Source: Lewinellaceae bacterium
GTDB taxonomy: Bacteria; Bacteroidota; Bacteroidia; Chitinophagales; Saprospiraceae
Length of the DNA: 64,000 nucleotides
Assembly (NCBI GenBank): GCA_016711435.1
Contig: JADJSY010000083.1
Location: 1-64,000, forward strand
Reading direction: 5' to 3'
Positions 36,306 through 44,991 of this stretch are shown piece after piece. The position numbers were made by a program, and so were the translations under genes. Below the pieces are notes generated by a model that was not told the origin of the DNA, made no database searches, and saw only the letters and a list, made by a program, of their open reading frames with translations. How positions within the stretch are numbered: position 1 is the stretch's first letter; each line of letters begins with the position of its first letter.

Positions 36306-39209
36306 ATGGCAAAGGCAAAAACAATAACATCGACTCAGGGCGCGCATCAGCCCACAGATACGCTCGTGGATCAGCCGGTACCTGCTGCTCAGCACAACGG
36401 CTATATCGAGGTCATCGGTGCGCGGGTGCACAACCTGAAAAATGTGGATGTGCGGATTCCGCGCAATCAATTGGTCGTGATAACCGGCGTGAGCGGCTCA
36501 GGCAAAAGTTCCCTGGCTTTCGATACCATTTATGCGGAAGGGCAGCGGCGTTTTATGGAAACCTTGAGCAGTTACGCCCGCCAGTTTATCGGCGAAATGG
36601 AACGGCCCGACGTGGAACAGATCACAGGCCTCAGCCCGGTGATTTCCATCGAACAAAAAACCACCGGCCGAAATCCCCGGTCCACCGTAGGAACGGTTAC
36701 CGAAGTGTACGACTTTCTGCGCCTGCTTTTTGCCCGCGCCGGGGAAGCATACTCCTACGTGACCGGAAAAAAAATGGTGAAATACACCGAGGAGCAGATT
36801 ATCCAGAGCATTCAGGAGCGTTTTGCGGATTGTAAAATCGCCCTGCTGGCGCCCATCGTCCGCTCCCGCAAAGGCCACTACCGCGAACTTTTTGAACAAA
36901 TCCGCAAACAAGGATATGCCAAAGTGCGCATCGACGGCGAAATTGTGGACATCACGCCGGGAATGCAGGTGGACCGCTACAAAATCCACGACATCGAAAC
37001 CGTGGTAGACCGGCTGAAAGTAGGCGATGACCGGGGCGAACGACTGGCAGAAAGCGTTCGGATGGGTATGCGCATCGGCGACGGAATCGTGCAAATTCTC
37101 GATCTGGATAACGGCAACTTAGCCAATTATTCCAAAAACCTGATGTGTGAAGACAGCGGACTGTCGTATGAAGAACCATCGCCCAATACTTTTTCCTTCA
37201 ACTCTCCTTACGGCATGTGTCCGCATTGCAAGGGACTGGGAGAAATCCACGAAGTGGATATGGCGCGGGTTATTCCTGATAATACAAAGAGTATCAACGA
37301 AGTAGGTATTGTTCCGCTGGGTGAAGTACGCGAGAACATGATGTTCAAACAATTGCGCGAACTGGCCAAAAAACATAAGTTTTCATTTAGTACGCCCATC
37401 AAAGACATTCCCGAAGCCGCCATGCAAACGCTGCTCTACGGCGGGGACGAAGACCTGAAAATAGACATGACCTGGGGCGGCGACGAGTGGAGTTACAACC
37501 TCGCTTATGACGGCCTCCTCAATATGCTCAAACGCTGGTATGGAGATACCACCAGTGAAAAAATCCGCCAGTGGGCCGAGGATTTTATGACCGTAGCGCC
37601 CTGTCCGGAATGCCAGGGAACGCGGTTGCGCAAAGAAAGCCTGTGGTTTAAAATCGGGGAGCGCAACATCGCCGAACTGGCCGACATGGATCTGACGGAA
37701 CTTCATGCCGCATTGGGAAATGTAGAGCAACTGATGAGTGAGCGCCAGCAGGCCATCGCGAAAGACGTGCTGAAAGAAATCCGTTTTCGCCTGAAATTCC
37801 TGTTGCAGGTCGGCCTCGATTACCTGGCGCTCAATCGCCCGGCGCGCACGCTTTCCGGCGGCGAAAGCCAGCGCATCCGCCTCGCTACCCAGATCGGCTC
37901 GCAACTTACCGGCATTACTTACATCCTCGACGAACCCAGCATCGGTTTGCACCAGCGCGACAATGTCCGGCTCATTCAGGCGCTCAAAAACCTGCGCGAC
38001 ATCGGCAACACGGTACTCGTAGTGGAGCACGATCGCGATATTATGCTCCAGTCAGATTACCTGATCGACCTCGGCCCCGGCGCCGGTAAACACGGCGGTC
38101 AAATTGTCGACTTCGGTACGCCCGAAGATTTCCTGAAAAACCCGACCAAAACCTCCGATTACCTCGCCGGTCGCACCCAACTCGACGTTCCCGAACAGCG
38201 CCGCAGCGGCAACGGCAAATGGCTCGAACTGACAGATTGCACCGGCCACAACCTGAAAAACGTCACCTTGCGCCTGCCGCTGGGCACGTTTATTTGTGTG
38301 ACAGGGGTGAGCGGTTCAGGAAAATCTTCACTCATCAATGAGACCTTGTACCCCATCCTGCAAAGCCATTTTTACAACAGCCTGAAACGCCCCTTGCCGT
38401 ACGGGGAAATCCGGGGACTGGAACACCTGGATAAGGTAATTGAAATTGACCAAAGCGCTATCGGCCGCACGCCGCGTTCCAATCCGGCCACCTACACCAA
38501 CGTATTCGGCGATATGCGCAAACTGTTTGCGGATATGCCGGAAGCCAAAATCAGGGGTTACAACTCGGGCCGTTTTTCCTTTAATGTGAAAGGAGGCCGC
38601 TGCGAGGTCTGCGAAGGCGCCGGACTGCGCACCATTGAAATGAATTTTCTGCCCGATGTGCAGGTGCATTGCGAACGCTGCCAGGGCCGCCGATACAACC
38701 GCGAAACGCTGGAAATCCTGTACAAAGGCAAATCCATCTCCGATGTGCTGGATATGACCATCAATGAAGCGGCGGAGTTTTTCGCGCCGATCCCTTCTAT
38801 TTTTCGGAAAATCAAAACTTTACAAGAAGTCGGGCTGGGCTATATCACGCTGGGTCAACAGGCCACCACCCTCTCCGGCGGCGAAGCCCAACGTGTGAAA
38901 CTCGCGGAAGAACTGTCCAAAAAAGATACCGGACGCACGATTTACATCCTGGACGAACCTACTACCGGACTGCATTTTGAAGACATCCGGCAATTGCTGG
39001 CGGTGTTGAACCGCCTGGTAGAAAAAGGGAATACAGTGATCGTGATCGAACACAACCTCGATGTCATTAAAATGGCCGATTATATTATTGACGTCGGGCC
39101 GGAAGGTGGTATGCGCGGCGGCAATATTATCTGCGCCGGTACCCCGGAATATGTTTCCAACGTGAAAGAGAGCTGGACGGGGGAGTTTTTGAAAAGGGAA
39201 CTGAATTGA
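36306..39209 (+). CDS. uvrA: Excinuclease ABC subunit A
   Basis: Damage-recognition ATPase of nucleotide excision repair. The 967-residue protein has a roughly 30-residue extra N-terminus before the usual YIEVIGARVHNLKNVDV. Two ABC ATPase units are complete: Walker A GVSGSGKSS at 61-69 and about 667-675, signature LSGGESQRIRLA and LSGGEAQRVKLA, Walker B YILDEPSIGLH and YILDEPTTGLH. Zinc-binding CPHC/CPEC and CEVC/CERC modules are intact. The protein ends GEFLKREL. Divergent from the caspase/EAD block. Confidence 0.98.
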   Translation: MAKAKTITSTQGAHQPTDTLVDQPVPAAQHNGYIEVIGARVHNLKNVDVRIPRNQLVVITGVSGSGKSSLAFDTIYAEGQRRFMETLSSYARQFIGEMERPDVEQITGLSPVISIEQKTTGRNPRSTVGTVTEVYDFLRLLFARAGEAYSYVTGKKMVKYTEEQIIQSIQERFADCKIALLAPIVRSRKGHYRELFEQIRKQGYAKVRIDGEIVDITPGMQVDRYKIHDIETVVDRLKVGDDRGERLAESVRMGMRIGDGIVQILDLDNGNLANYSKNLMCEDSGLSYEEPSPNTFSFNSPYGMCPHCKGLGEIHEVDMARVIPDNTKSINEVGIVPLGEVRENMMFKQLRELAKKHKFSFSTPIKDIPEAAMQTLLYGGDEDLKIDMTWGGDEWSYNLAYDGLLNMLKRWYGDTTSEKIRQWAEDFMTVAPCPECQGTRLRKESLWFKIGERNIAELADMDLTELHAALGNVEQLMSERQQAIAKDVLKEIRFRLKFLLQVGLDYLALNRPARTLSGGESQRIRLATQIGSQLTGITYILDEPSIGLHQRDNVRLIQALKNLRDIGNTVLVVEHDRDIMLQSDYLIDLGPGAGKHGGQIVDFGTPEDFLKNPTKTSDYLAGRTQLDVPEQRRSGNGKWLELTDCTGHNLKNVTLRLPLGTFICVTGVSGSGKSSLINETLYPILQSHFYNSLKRPLPYGEIRGLEHLDKVIEIDQSAIGRTPRSNPATYTNVFGDMRKLFADMPEAKIRGYNSGRFSFNVKGGRCEVCEGAGLRTIEMNFLPDVQVHCERCQGRRYNRETLEILYKGKSISDVLDMTINEAAEFFAPIPSIFRKIKTLQEVGLGYITLGQQATTLSGGEAQRVKLAEELSKKDTGRTIYILDEPTTGLHFEDIRQLLAVLNRLVEKGNTVIVIEHNLDVIKMADYIIDVGPEGGMRGGNIICAGTPEYVSNVKESWTGEFLKRELN

Positions 39210-39363
39210 GGTGTTTCCTCACCCCGTCCCCCTCTCCGACAGAGAGGGTGTTTACCCTTGGCATTGTTTTCTGTCGGTTGAGGTACTCGACGTTTGGCAT
39301 TCCTGATAGGCCAAACGTGAAGTCACCCCTCTGTCGGAAAGCACGTAAAGCTCAAACACCAGA
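39210..39363. terminator. Inverted-repeat spacer between convergent uvrA and VWA gene
   Basis: CCCTCTCCGACAGAGAGGG (39229-39248) is followed by ACGTTTGGC/GCCAAACGT arms at about 39290-39319 and by CCCTCTGTCGG at 39328-39338, which can pair with the first element. Outer GGTGTTT/AAACACC sits at the two ends. It can fold as nested hairpins serving both 3' ends. Confidence 0.5.
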
Positions 39364-41463
39364 TCAGTAGGATCCAAAATACCTTCTCAAGAACCATTCC
39401 GCTGCGAGCATAAAGGCCAGCAGGGCAAAAATCCATTTCAGGTTAATGAGCGGATTGGTTTTGGTTGTCTGGTAAATGACCGGTTTCACGGTCTGGTTGT
39501 TTTTTATTTTCTCCACGATACTTGCCAGTTGCGCCGGGAAAACCGTTTCTCCGCCAAATTTTGCGCTCAATTGCCGCAGCACGGAGTGGTTCGCGGTTGT
39601 TTCAAACAACTCCAGTTGAATAGGCTGCACATTAAAACGTCCCTCGTAACTCAGGCTTTGGCCGTTGAAATTGGTCGTGGCCTTGTAGGTGTACGTTCCC
39701 ACTGGTAAAATGCCCGCGTTCAGGGTGTAAGCCTTACCTGTTTTATTGAAGGTGTAGGTGTACTCTTTCCCGTCGCGGTCGCGGATACTCATCGCCACGT
39801 CGGGGTCGTTGGTGAGTTCGTAATTGTCGTTGTAGAGTTCGGCGCCAAAAGTAACCGCCTCGTTTTCGTTGAGTATCGTTTTATCCAAATTGACGCGGAA
39901 CTTGCGTTTATCTTCTTTCAAAGACAGGTATTGCACTGTTTTTCCGAGCAGTTCGTCAAAAATTTCATGGTTCTGGTGTTGCAAATAGTCGAACAAACGC
40001 CAGCGCCAAAGCCCTTCCGCGAGGAAAAGCCCCGTTTTGATGCCGTTAACTTCCCCTACAACGAGCAAGGGTTGATCCGTATCCACTTTTCCGATGCGTT
40101 TGTAAAGTAACACCTGCGCCTGCGGGGTCGCACTGAAATTGCCGAAAGCAGAGGTGGCCGGATTGAATTTGGGCAATTCTTCCACAATACGCTGATTCAG
40201 GCTGAAGGCGGCGAACCGGGGCGATACTTTGCCCTGCACATCGTCGCTTTGGCGACCATCGCTCTGCATATTCACGAGGCCCTGCGCCTTGCCCAGCGCC
40301 GTGTAACCTGTTTGTAACCCGGCGATGAAGAGGCGCGGTATTTTTTTATCATTCAGCGTATTCAGCAAGCCGGAAATATCATTGGACACCGACGGCAGGT
40401 TGTGCAGGATGATAAAATCGGCCTTGGCTACATCCAGCCCCGGGTCGTTGATGTAAGCGATACTGACCTGGTAGTTTTTATTGATTTCGAGGGTCGTTTT
40501 AATGGCCGTCAGGTCGGGGTGCGGACTATTGGCAAGCAGGAGGATTTTCTGCCGGGCATCCAGCACGTCCACAAAAATCTCTTTCCGGTTGTTGACCGTA
40601 GAAGCCTCTCCGGGCAGCCCGGCCACTGTAATGAGGTATTGCGCCACGCCAGGTTTGTCCGCTTCGATCTGGACTTCTTTCGTGACAAAAAAATCATTCC
40701 CCGCGATGTTGACGGGAATACTTTGCAGATTGCGCACCTGGTTGTCTACCACTTGCCCCACATTCAGCACCGTCTGCTGGCCGGCGCAATTGGTCGCCGC
40801 CACGTCGATTTGTATGGTGAATTTATCACCTAAGTAGGCGATTTTGTTGTGAAACACCCGTTTTACCAGCAAATCCTTTTTAGGCGTTGTGTCGCCCAGC
40901 GCCACGGTATAAACCGGTGCGGCAATTGCCACATCCACGTATGCAGGGTTGCTGCCTTCGTTGTAAATACCGTCCGAGGCGACGACCACAGCGCCGAGGT
41001 TTTGTCCGCCGTACAGATCGTACACGCCTTTCAGGAGTTCCGAGAGGTTGGTTACTTTATCGGTAAAATTAAAATCCACACCTTCCCGCACCTGGTCGCC
41101 GAAAGACAATTCATGTACTTCGTAGTTTTCGTCCAGTCCTTCCCGCAGCGCCTGCCAGTTTTGTTTGTAGGTTTCCAAAGCGGCGCCCTGCAAATCGGCG
41201 GCGGCGCTTTCCGACTGATCCTGCGCCAGCACGATGACCGGTTTTTTGGTTTCAGTGAGCAGGCTTTTCAGCAAGGGCGACAACAACAGCGCGCTTAGCA
41301 AGGTCACCGTCAGGAAACGCAGCAGCCCCAGCCAGCGGTGCAGGTTGGGCGCCTGTTCCCGGAACGTGGTGTCGCGGTAATACAACAGCAAAGCGTAGCC
41401 CAGTCCCAGCAAAACGCATAACAAAAGAAACCAGGCCGGGTATTGAAATGATAAATCGAGCAT
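39364..41463 (-). CDS. VWA-like membrane protein
   Basis: A 699-residue protein with two N-terminal membrane helices (about 8-28 and 44-65), a von Willebrand A-like domain from about 75 with a MIDAS-like DQSES motif (VIVLAQDQSESAAAD), then glutamine-amidotransferase-like and beta-sandwich regions, and a C-terminal helix (NLKWIFALLAFMLAAEWFL). This topology places the bulk outside the inner membrane. Similar Bacteroidota proteins occur beside Bat-type genes, but none are present here. Function unknown; a structural or assembly role is inferred. Confidence 0.75.
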   Translation of the reverse strand: MLDLSFQYPAWFLLLCVLLGLGYALLLYYRDTTFREQAPNLHRWLGLLRFLTVTLLSALLLSPLLKSLLTETKKPVIVLAQDQSESAAADLQGAALETYKQNWQALREGLDENYEVHELSFGDQVREGVDFNFTDKVTNLSELLKGVYDLYGGQNLGAVVVASDGIYNEGSNPAYVDVAIAAPVYTVALGDTTPKKDLLVKRVFHNKIAYLGDKFTIQIDVAATNCAGQQTVLNVGQVVDNQVRNLQSIPVNIAGNDFFVTKEVQIEADKPGVAQYLITVAGLPGEASTVNNRKEIFVDVLDARQKILLLANSPHPDLTAIKTTLEINKNYQVSIAYINDPGLDVAKADFIILHNLPSVSNDISGLLNTLNDKKIPRLFIAGLQTGYTALGKAQGLVNMQSDGRQSDDVQGKVSPRFAAFSLNQRIVEELPKFNPATSAFGNFSATPQAQVLLYKRIGKVDTDQPLLVVGEVNGIKTGLFLAEGLWRWRLFDYLQHQNHEIFDELLGKTVQYLSLKEDKRKFRVNLDKTILNENEAVTFGAELYNDNYELTNDPDVAMSIRDRDGKEYTYTFNKTGKAYTLNAGILPVGTYTYKATTNFNGQSLSYEGRFNVQPIQLELFETTANHSVLRQLSAKFGGETVFPAQLASIVEKIKNNQTVKPVIYQTTKTNPLINLKWIFALLAFMLAAEWFLRRYFGSY

Positions 41464-41727
41464 ATTTAACCAGGATTCGCAAGATTTTTTGAAGAACCTG
41501 CCGGTCAGTTTATTCCAGCAGGATGAACAAAAGTCGGGCGATTAAAAATAAAATCGAAGTCTGGCGTCAGCGCCCGACTACAACAATGAGAAAATAAAGG
41601 CCGCAAAATTGCGTAAAAAGTTGGGATACGCGGCGTGTAATCTACCGACGCAATGTCATTTTGTCTGAAATGTAGATTTCTTTCCGTCAAAATGATAAAA
41701 GCCGCAGGGAAAGTAACGTTACTGCTC

Positions 41728-41735
41728 TACTTTTG
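41728..41735 (+). promoter_or_regulatory. Candidate -7 box for hpt
   Basis: TACTTTTG fits TAnnTTTG and lies 22 nt before the hpt ATG at 41758. The remaining spacer from 41464 holds no gene I can support. Confidence 0.45.
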
Positions 41736-41757
41736 TTGGCACAAATCAACATATCCT

Positions 41758-42318
41758 ATGTCCATGACAGCCAGCCCAGACAATCAGGTGCACATCCGCG
41801 ACCTTTCTTTTCAATTATTGTTTTCAGAAACCATGGTGCAGGAACGTGTGCGGGCCCTCGGAGCGGCGCTTACAGAGAGCCATGCAGGCCTCAATCCATT
41901 GTTTATCAGTATTTTAAGTGGTGCATTTGTGTTTGCATCCGATCTGATTCGTGTTTTTGACGACGACTGCGAAGTTGGTTTTGTCAAATTGTCGTCGTAC
42001 AAAGGCACCCGATCTTCCGGCGATGTGCAGACGGTGATGGGTCTCGAAAAAGATTTACATGGCCGACATTTAGTCGTAGTGGAAGACATTGTAGATACCG
42101 GACGCACCCTGCATTTTTTCCTGAATCACTTGCAGGAACAGGAACCGGCCTCTATTACGACAGTTGCTTTTTTGCGCAAACCCCATGCGGTCGAGTTCCC
42201 GGTTCCGGTCGAACACATCGGTTTTGACATTGAAGACAAGTTCGTTGTAGGCTACGGCCTCGACTATGACGGACTGGGACGGAATCTGCCGGGGGTGTAT
42301 CAGCTGATAGAGGGATGA
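41758..42318 (+). CDS. hpt: Hypoxanthine phosphoribosyltransferase
   Basis: Salvages hypoxanthine and guanine to IMP and GMP with PRPP. The start is set at 41758 (a second ATG is at 41764); the frame upstream reads into the promoter. Seen: ISILSGAFVFASDLIR, the VKLSSYKGT loop, the PRPP-binding VVVEDIVDTGRTL, and DKFVVGYGLDYDGLGRNLP near the end. The 186-residue length is typical. It is convergent with the aminotransferase gene. Confidence 0.95.
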   Translation: MSMTASPDNQVHIRDLSFQLLFSETMVQERVRALGAALTESHAGLNPLFISILSGAFVFASDLIRVFDDDCEVGFVKLSSYKGTRSSGDVQTVMGLEKDLHGRHLVVVEDIVDTGRTLHFFLNHLQEQEPASITTVAFLRKPHAVEFPVPVEHIGFDIEDKFVVGYGLDYDGLGRNLPGVYQLIEG

Positions 42319-42335
42319 GGAATGAGGGATGAGGG

Positions 42336-42443
42336 ATGCCGAGCGTGACGTCCGGCATCACGCTCGGCATTTTCGCTGACTTATGACAAACGAAAAGAAC
42401 TGATTGAGATGCCGAGCATGATGTCCGGCATCACGCTCGGCAT
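42336..42443. repeat. Two 35-bp palindromes inside a larger inverted repeat
   Basis: ATGCCGAGCGTGA-(9 nt)-TCACGCTCGGCAT at 42336-42370 recurs with one change at 42409-42443. Outside them GGAATGAGGGATGAGGG (42320-42336) pairs with CCCTCATACCTCATTCC (42444-42460). The block fills the gap between the hpt and aminotransferase stops. Confidence 0.75.
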
Positions 42444-42470
42444 CCCTCATACCTCATTCCTCATCAACTC

Positions 42471-43709
42471 TTAATGCGCCAGCGAAGCAACCTTCGCGTT
42501 AGTATCCGATTCCATCTGCCGGGTATATTCTGGCAATGCATGTTCCAGGCAGTCCATCGCGGCATTCAAATCCGTCGTATTGAGCACATAGGCAAAACGC
42601 ACTTCGCGCTGCCCCATGCCTGGCGTGGCATAAAATCCCGCTCCCGGCGCGAGCATGATCGTCTGATTGTTATAGGCAAAATCTTCCAGCAACCAGCGGC
42701 AGAAATGGTCTGCATCGTCGATAGGCAGTTCCGCAAAAACATAAAATGCGCCTTCCGGCAAATAACATTTCACACCCGGCATGGCATGGAGGCGGCGGTA
42801 CAACAAATCGCGGCGATTGCGGTATTCCTTTGTGACTGTTTCAAAATAAACATCCTCCGTTTGCAGGGTGGCTTCTGCAAAAATCTGCCCGAAAGAAGGC
42901 GGACTCAGGCGGGTTTCCGCATATTTCTGGATGGCATTCCGCAGTGCGGTATTGCGGGTAATGATGGCCCCGATCCGGGCGCCACATGCGCTGTAACGTT
43001 TTGATACAGAATCTAATACGACTACATGTTCCTCCAGACCCGGCAGGTTGAGCGCCGAAAAGAAATGGGCGCCGTCGCTGTAACAAAACTCGCGGTACAC
43101 TTCGTCGACAATCAGGTACAGATCGTGTTCGAGCACAATCTCGGCCAGGGCGCGCAGGGTGGCTTCCGAATACAATGCTCCTGTGGGGTTATTGGGATTG
43201 CACAGCATAATGGCTTTTACATCGGGAGTAATGGCCGCGTGAAAAGCGCTGATGTCGGGCAATGCAAAACCGGTTTCAATCCGGGTTGTGATGGGTTTTA
43301 TCCGCACATCGGCCATACCCGCAAAACCGAGGTAATTGGCGTACAACGGCTCCGGCGACAACACAGATTCTCCCGGATTCAGGCAGGCCAGCAGGGTAAA
43401 CCATACGCCCTCGGATGCGCCTGAGGTGACCATGATTTCATCCGGTTGGATGTCAATATCGAATTTCCGGTAGTAAGCCGGCATTTTTTCGCGGTAAGAA
43501 GCATTTCCGTTGGAAGGGCTGTAAGCGAGAATATCGATCGAGGCGTTGCGTACGGCATCGAGAGCGACCTTGGGCGTCAGGATGTCCGGCTGACCGATAT
43601 TCAGGTGATGAACTTTTTTTCCGGCTTTTTTGGCGCGTTCAGCGGAGGCGGCAAGTTTGCGTATCGGAGAACTGTGTGCGGATAAACCGCGATCAGAGAT
43701 GTTCGGCAT
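42471..43709 (-). CDS. PLP-dependent aminotransferase (class I, aspartate-type)
   Basis: A 412-residue fold-type I aminotransferase. The start at 43709 gives MPNISDRGL; an upstream ATG would add a weak leader. Seen: NIGQPDI, TSGASEGVW, the cofactor contacts CNPNNPTGA (Asn174) and VDEVYREF (Asp202), and the Schiff-base Lys237 in LDSVSKRYSACGARIG. A distal Arg is in GQREVRFAY. It most likely transfers amino groups between aspartate or aromatic acids and 2-oxoglutarate; the exact substrate is not clear. Confidence 0.92.
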   Translation of the reverse strand: MPNISDRGLSAHSSPIRKLAASAERAKKAGKKVHHLNIGQPDILTPKVALDAVRNASIDILAYSPSNGNASYREKMPAYYRKFDIDIQPDEIMVTSGASEGVWFTLLACLNPGESVLSPEPLYANYLGFAGMADVRIKPITTRIETGFALPDISAFHAAITPDVKAIMLCNPNNPTGALYSEATLRALAEIVLEHDLYLIVDEVYREFCYSDGAHFFSALNLPGLEEHVVVLDSVSKRYSACGARIGAIITRNTALRNAIQKYAETRLSPPSFGQIFAEATLQTEDVYFETVTKEYRNRRDLLYRRLHAMPGVKCYLPEGAFYVFAELPIDDADHFCRWLLEDFAYNNQTIMLAPGAGFYATPGMGQREVRFAYVLNTTDLNAAMDCLEHALPEYTRQMESDTNAKVASLAH

Positions 43710-43804
43710 ATTTCTTTTTTTGCACAAAAATGGCGACAAAAATAAGGCCTATTTCTTGAACTGTAGATGTATGCAACTTAATACAGTGTTAAGCAGATAA
43801 ATTA

Positions 43805-43934
43805 AAAGGTTGATGAGGGTTTATAAGGGTTGATGAGGGTTGATATTCATCCACTCAGAAATGAAGCGATTTTGCATTTTTCGAGTGAATGAATATCAAC
43901 CCTCATCAACCCTTATAAACCCTCATCAACCTTT
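43805..43934. terminator. Very long hairpin, 52-bp arms (GTTGATGAGGG-type)
   Basis: Arms 43805-43856 and 43883-43934 match at 51 of 52 positions around a 26-nt loop. Each arm contains two GGTTGATGAGGG-type blocks separated by TTTATAAGG. It starts 7 bases beyond the stop of the minus-strand SGNH gene and precedes the aminotransferase promoter region, so it probably closes the upstream transcript. Confidence 0.7.
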
Positions 43935-43940
43935 GTCTAC

Positions 43941-44809
43941 TCAGGGCAGCACCCCATCATTTTTCATCAAATCAACAAAAGATTTACTGCCTTTTATGTT
44001 GGGGTGCATAAAATCTCCAAAAGCCGAGGGGTCTGAAAGCGACCGGCTGTAATCGGTCACGGACAACCCCGTGGCCTGTTCCGCAGCCTTTTTCAGCGCA
44101 TCGAGGTTGGCGACATTTTGAGCAAATTGAGGAAAATAGGGACTTATTACCAGGCGTACGTCTACGCCCCTGGTTTGTGCTTCGGCACATATTTCGCGCA
44201 GTTGTTGCAGCAAATACGGGTGAATTTCGAGCGGGTATTGGTGTTGTGCAACCTCGGCAGCCAGTTTGGGCGATATGACTCGGTCGAGCAGCCAGCCTGC
44301 ATCCGTTTGATTCCGGTGAGACAGGGCGCGCTGAAAAATTTCGTTGTTGTACCGGAATAAAGCAGACACTTTCCTCCCCACCATACTTTTTCCAACTTAT
44401 TATGAATCAATGTATCCAGACGGAATGACTGACCCGAATAAGCCAGAAAACCCGCCATGAGTTCGTCGTTCGTGCGGTCGCAACCGGTGATGTCGATCAG
44501 CATCCGTTTCGGTGCTGGGTAACGCTCGAGGTAATCCTGTACCAGTACTTTGGCCACATCCATTGGCAGGCCGTTGTAGCTCAGGTTAAAGGTTTTCAGG
44601 CCTGTTTTTTCTTCGATATAAGGCTGGTAAAACGTGAGTCCGCGTGAATTTCCCAGCAATAATATATCTGCCCCGGCTGTGCCATGGTACATCCGGGAAT
44701 AACGAAATTGGCTTTGTGCCACTTGTTGCTGCAATAAATAACCCGCTGTCCGGTCTCCTGCCAGGAGAACGATCAAAAACGCAATATACCAGCCTGTTCT
44801 TTTCAACAT
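43941..44809 (-). CDS. SGNH/DltD-like membrane-anchored protein, frameshifted
   Basis: Two frames (44809-44162 and 44384-43941) form a protein of about 289 residues. It has an N-terminal anchor helix (TGWYIAFLIVLLAGDRTAGYLL), then an SGNH-like first block DILLLGNSRGLTFYQP (Ser in GNSRG), and near the end SDPSAFGDFMHPNIKGSKSFVDL, whose D-x-x-H (DFMHPN) would supply the other catalytic residues. The break is at a four-C run (44376-44379): one more base turns KVWWGGKCLL into KVWWGRKVSALFRY. It follows the MBOAT gene, as DltD/AlgX-type partners do, so O-acylation of a surface polymer is likely. Confidence 0.75.
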
Positions 44810-44854
44810 TAGTAGTTATTAGTTATCAGTGTTGATAAAGGTTTATGAAGGTTG

Positions 44855-44925
44855 ATGAGGGTTGATAATACAACTGCTCGGAAAAGGTGAAGTTGCATCA
44901 TTTTTGAGCGGCTGTATTATCAACC
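44855..44925. terminator. Hairpin after the MBOAT gene (GTTGATGAGG-type)
   Basis: GTTGATGAGGGTTGATAATAC at about 44850-44872 pairs with GTATTATCAACCCTCATCAAC at about 44910-44931, around a loop that includes CTGCTCG. On the MBOAT side the unit is tandemly repeated five more times (to 44988). The start of the next gene lies beyond an ATAAC-type repeat at 44810-44838. Confidence 0.6.
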
Positions 44926-44991
44926 CTCATCAACTTTTATCAACCTTCATCAACCCTTATCAAACCTTTATCAACCCTCATCAACCTTCCC

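Noticed and set aside
44840..44990. CRISPR array
   Set aside because: The repeats are short, uneven GTTGATGAGG-type words forming a hairpin, with no spacers of constant length and no cas genes.
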